From contig JAHLWY010000224.1 in the NCBI GenBank assembly GCA_020002185.1, positions 1-64,000 of the forward strand: a stretch of DNA of 64,000 nucleotides. The letters run 5' to 3'. A program made the translations under genes and the position numbers. Source of the stretch: Paraescarpia echinospica. Taxonomy: Eukaryota; Annelida; Polychaeta; Sabellida; Siboglinidae. The first letter of the stretch is position 1, and every line of letters starts with the position of its first letter. Below are positions 63,171 to 64,000 of the stretch, in pieces. Under the pieces are notes generated by a model that saw only the letters and a program-made list of their open reading frames with translations, had not been told where the DNA came from and did not search any database.

Positions 63171-63794
63171 TTATAGTCTCGTCGGCACATAGACGTACTG
63201 AATGGGGTCGTCGGGAAAAATGTCCGTACGCAGGCGCATGGTTTCCGGCGTTTCCTGTTTAAGGTCCACCAGTAGGTAACCGTAGGCGGCCGACGTGGCA
63301 TCTTTGTACGCCTCCACCATGTAGTTGATTCTACCCGGGTACACCTGTTTCGCCAGGTGACCTACTTGTCCCGCGTCACGGGGACTCTTGAAGAGGACCA
63401 TATACTGCGCGTTTAAGCTGATTGTGCGATTTTCTTTCCCTTTCGGAAAGAGATTCTGCAAAAGCTGTACGACGGACGCGTTGCAGTGGTGACTTTTTTT
63501 AGTAAACAAAGTCGTCACGCTACTATTGGTCTCCGACATAAGGTCATCGAGCACTAGAAGCGTCCTCGTTTTGGCGCTCAGAAGCGACGGATCCGGCAAA
63601 CCGTCTACAAATTCTACGCCGGCCATAGAGTCGTAAGCGGTCTGCCACTGGCCGTAACACCACAGAATTTTCTCCGGTGGCGGCGAAATCATACACGAAG
63701 CAAACTTTAACAGGCGTACAACGAAAGTAGTCTTTCCGCACCTCGTAGGGCCGGACACTATACACGTAAAAGGGTGCTTCCACTTTCCGTCCAT
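63171..63794 (-). CDS. Genome-packaging ATPase (intact)
   Basis: About 207 residues from the ATG MDGKWKHPFTCIV at 63794. Walker A is SGPTRCGKTTF (Gly to Arg at a variable position relative to Polinton 1), Walker B TLLVLDDLM; LFTKKSHHCN and SLNAQYMVLFKSPRDAGQVG are conserved. Role as in Polinton 1. Confidence 0.92.
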   Translation of the reverse strand: MDGKWKHPFTCIVSGPTRCGKTTFVVRLLKFASCMISPPPEKILWCYGQWQTAYDSMAGVEFVDGLPDPSLLSAKTRTLLVLDDLMSETNSSVTTLFTKKSHHCNASVVQLLQNLFPKGKENRTISLNAQYMVLFKSPRDAGQVGHLAKQVYPGRINYMVEAYKDATSAAYGYLLVDLKQETPETMRLRTDIFPDDPIQYVYVPTRL

Positions 63795-63819
63795 ATCGAC
63801 GACCGGCGCGCGGATAACG

Positions 63820-64000
63820 TTACGACCTCCTATACGCACGACGCACCTCCATCAACAATTCGACGAGACTGTTCTGACCTTCTTTATACCCGCAGGCGCA
63901 ACCCCAAAAGGCCTCTTTCGACGGAATCCACGCCACCAATTCACCGTCACCGGTAGCCAATAGGGCGTCTCGCAACCTTTTCGACACGCCGAACTTACTC
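63820..64000 (-). CDS. NADAR (YbiA/DUF1768-like) domain protein, C-terminal part
   Basis: The N-terminus lies beyond the window. The visible 59 residues read KRLRDALLATGDGEL, EAFWGCACGYKEGQNSL and ELLMEVRRAYRRS, the C-terminal NADAR signature (ALLATG, FWG, GQN-x-L, LLMEVR). The frame is unbroken in the visible part. It ends 26 bases before the ATPase start, the same neighbourhood as in Polinton 1. Retention in two diverged elements argues for a real element gene. Confidence 0.75.
   Translation of the reverse strand, partial: SKFGVSKRLRDALLATGDGELVAWIPSKEAFWGCACGYKEGQNSLVELLMEVRRAYRRS

Larger units (their letters stand above)
49445..64000 (-). mobile_element. Polinton 2 (Maverick/adintovirus-like), reverse orientation, incomplete in window
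   Basis: Gene order mirrors Polinton 1 exactly from PolB (52987) to NADAR (window edge). Coding sequences are similar but clearly diverged, and non-coding DNA is mostly unalignable, so it is a separate lineage and not a recent duplicate. The far terminal repeat lies beyond 64000. The near one was not recognised, so the left limit given is that of the last element-like gene. Confidence 0.88.

Overview
The window looks like animal nuclear DNA, probably from a marine invertebrate; a lophotrochozoan is a guess. It has spliced genes with GT-AG introns, TATA boxes, CR1/Jockey-like LINE fragments, GATA/CATA microsatellites, long minisatellites and two Maverick/Polinton (adintovirus-like) elements. 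No rRNA, tRNA, CRISPR array or bacterial operon was seen. All calls come from reading the sequence; no database was searched.

Layout. 1-213 is a foldback (MITE-like) element, followed by a promoter-like block with ETS and CRE motifs. 931-3985 is a mosaic of minisatellites with units of about 26, 51, 72, 63 and 41 bp. 4202-5850 carries two TATA-driven minus-strand genes: a two-exon zinc-finger protein and a small SERTA-like protein. 6100-6820 holds about 13 CTCF-like sites interleaved with E2F-like sites. 7270-8086 and 27640-27990 are two parts of one LINE, split by a 19.5-kb nested insertion (8087-27639). That insertion has about 450-bp terminal inverted repeats and an apparent ATACT target duplication. 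Its own gene is a decayed multi-exon PIN/FEN-like gene (8705-10508). Polinton 1 (10509-24128) has inserted into one exon of that gene, and a LINE has inserted into the right inverted repeat.

28127-29181 is an intact coiled-coil exon. It is followed by three tandem copies of a 4.41-kb unit (30213-43456), each with a decayed paralogue of that exon plus LINE fragments. 43457-47716 is mostly LINE remnants. 48398-48435 is a perfect eight-unit heat-shock element. From about 49 kb to the window edge lies Polinton 2 in reverse orientation; its left end was not found and its right end is outside the window.

How the Polinton genes fit together. Both elements share one gene order: NADAR-fold protein, packaging ATPase, small basic protein, AKKM-type protein, tiny membrane protein, chromodomain integrase, conserved membrane protein, penton-like minor capsid, pVI/pX-like basic protein, hexon-like major capsid, adenain-type protease. 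Facing these are a protein-primed family B DNA polymerase and an early-type unit with a predicted RPA-like single-strand DNA-binding protein. Both elements are disabled by nonsense codons and frameshifts. The two polymerase genes carry different internal deletions, so neither element looks autonomous. Both major capsid genes, both ATPases, the element 1 penton gene and the element 2 protease remain open. The most notable points are the NADAR gene beside the packaging ATPase in both elements, a conserved alternative intron over the RPA-like gene, and the FEN-like gene inside a terminal-inverted-repeat transposon.
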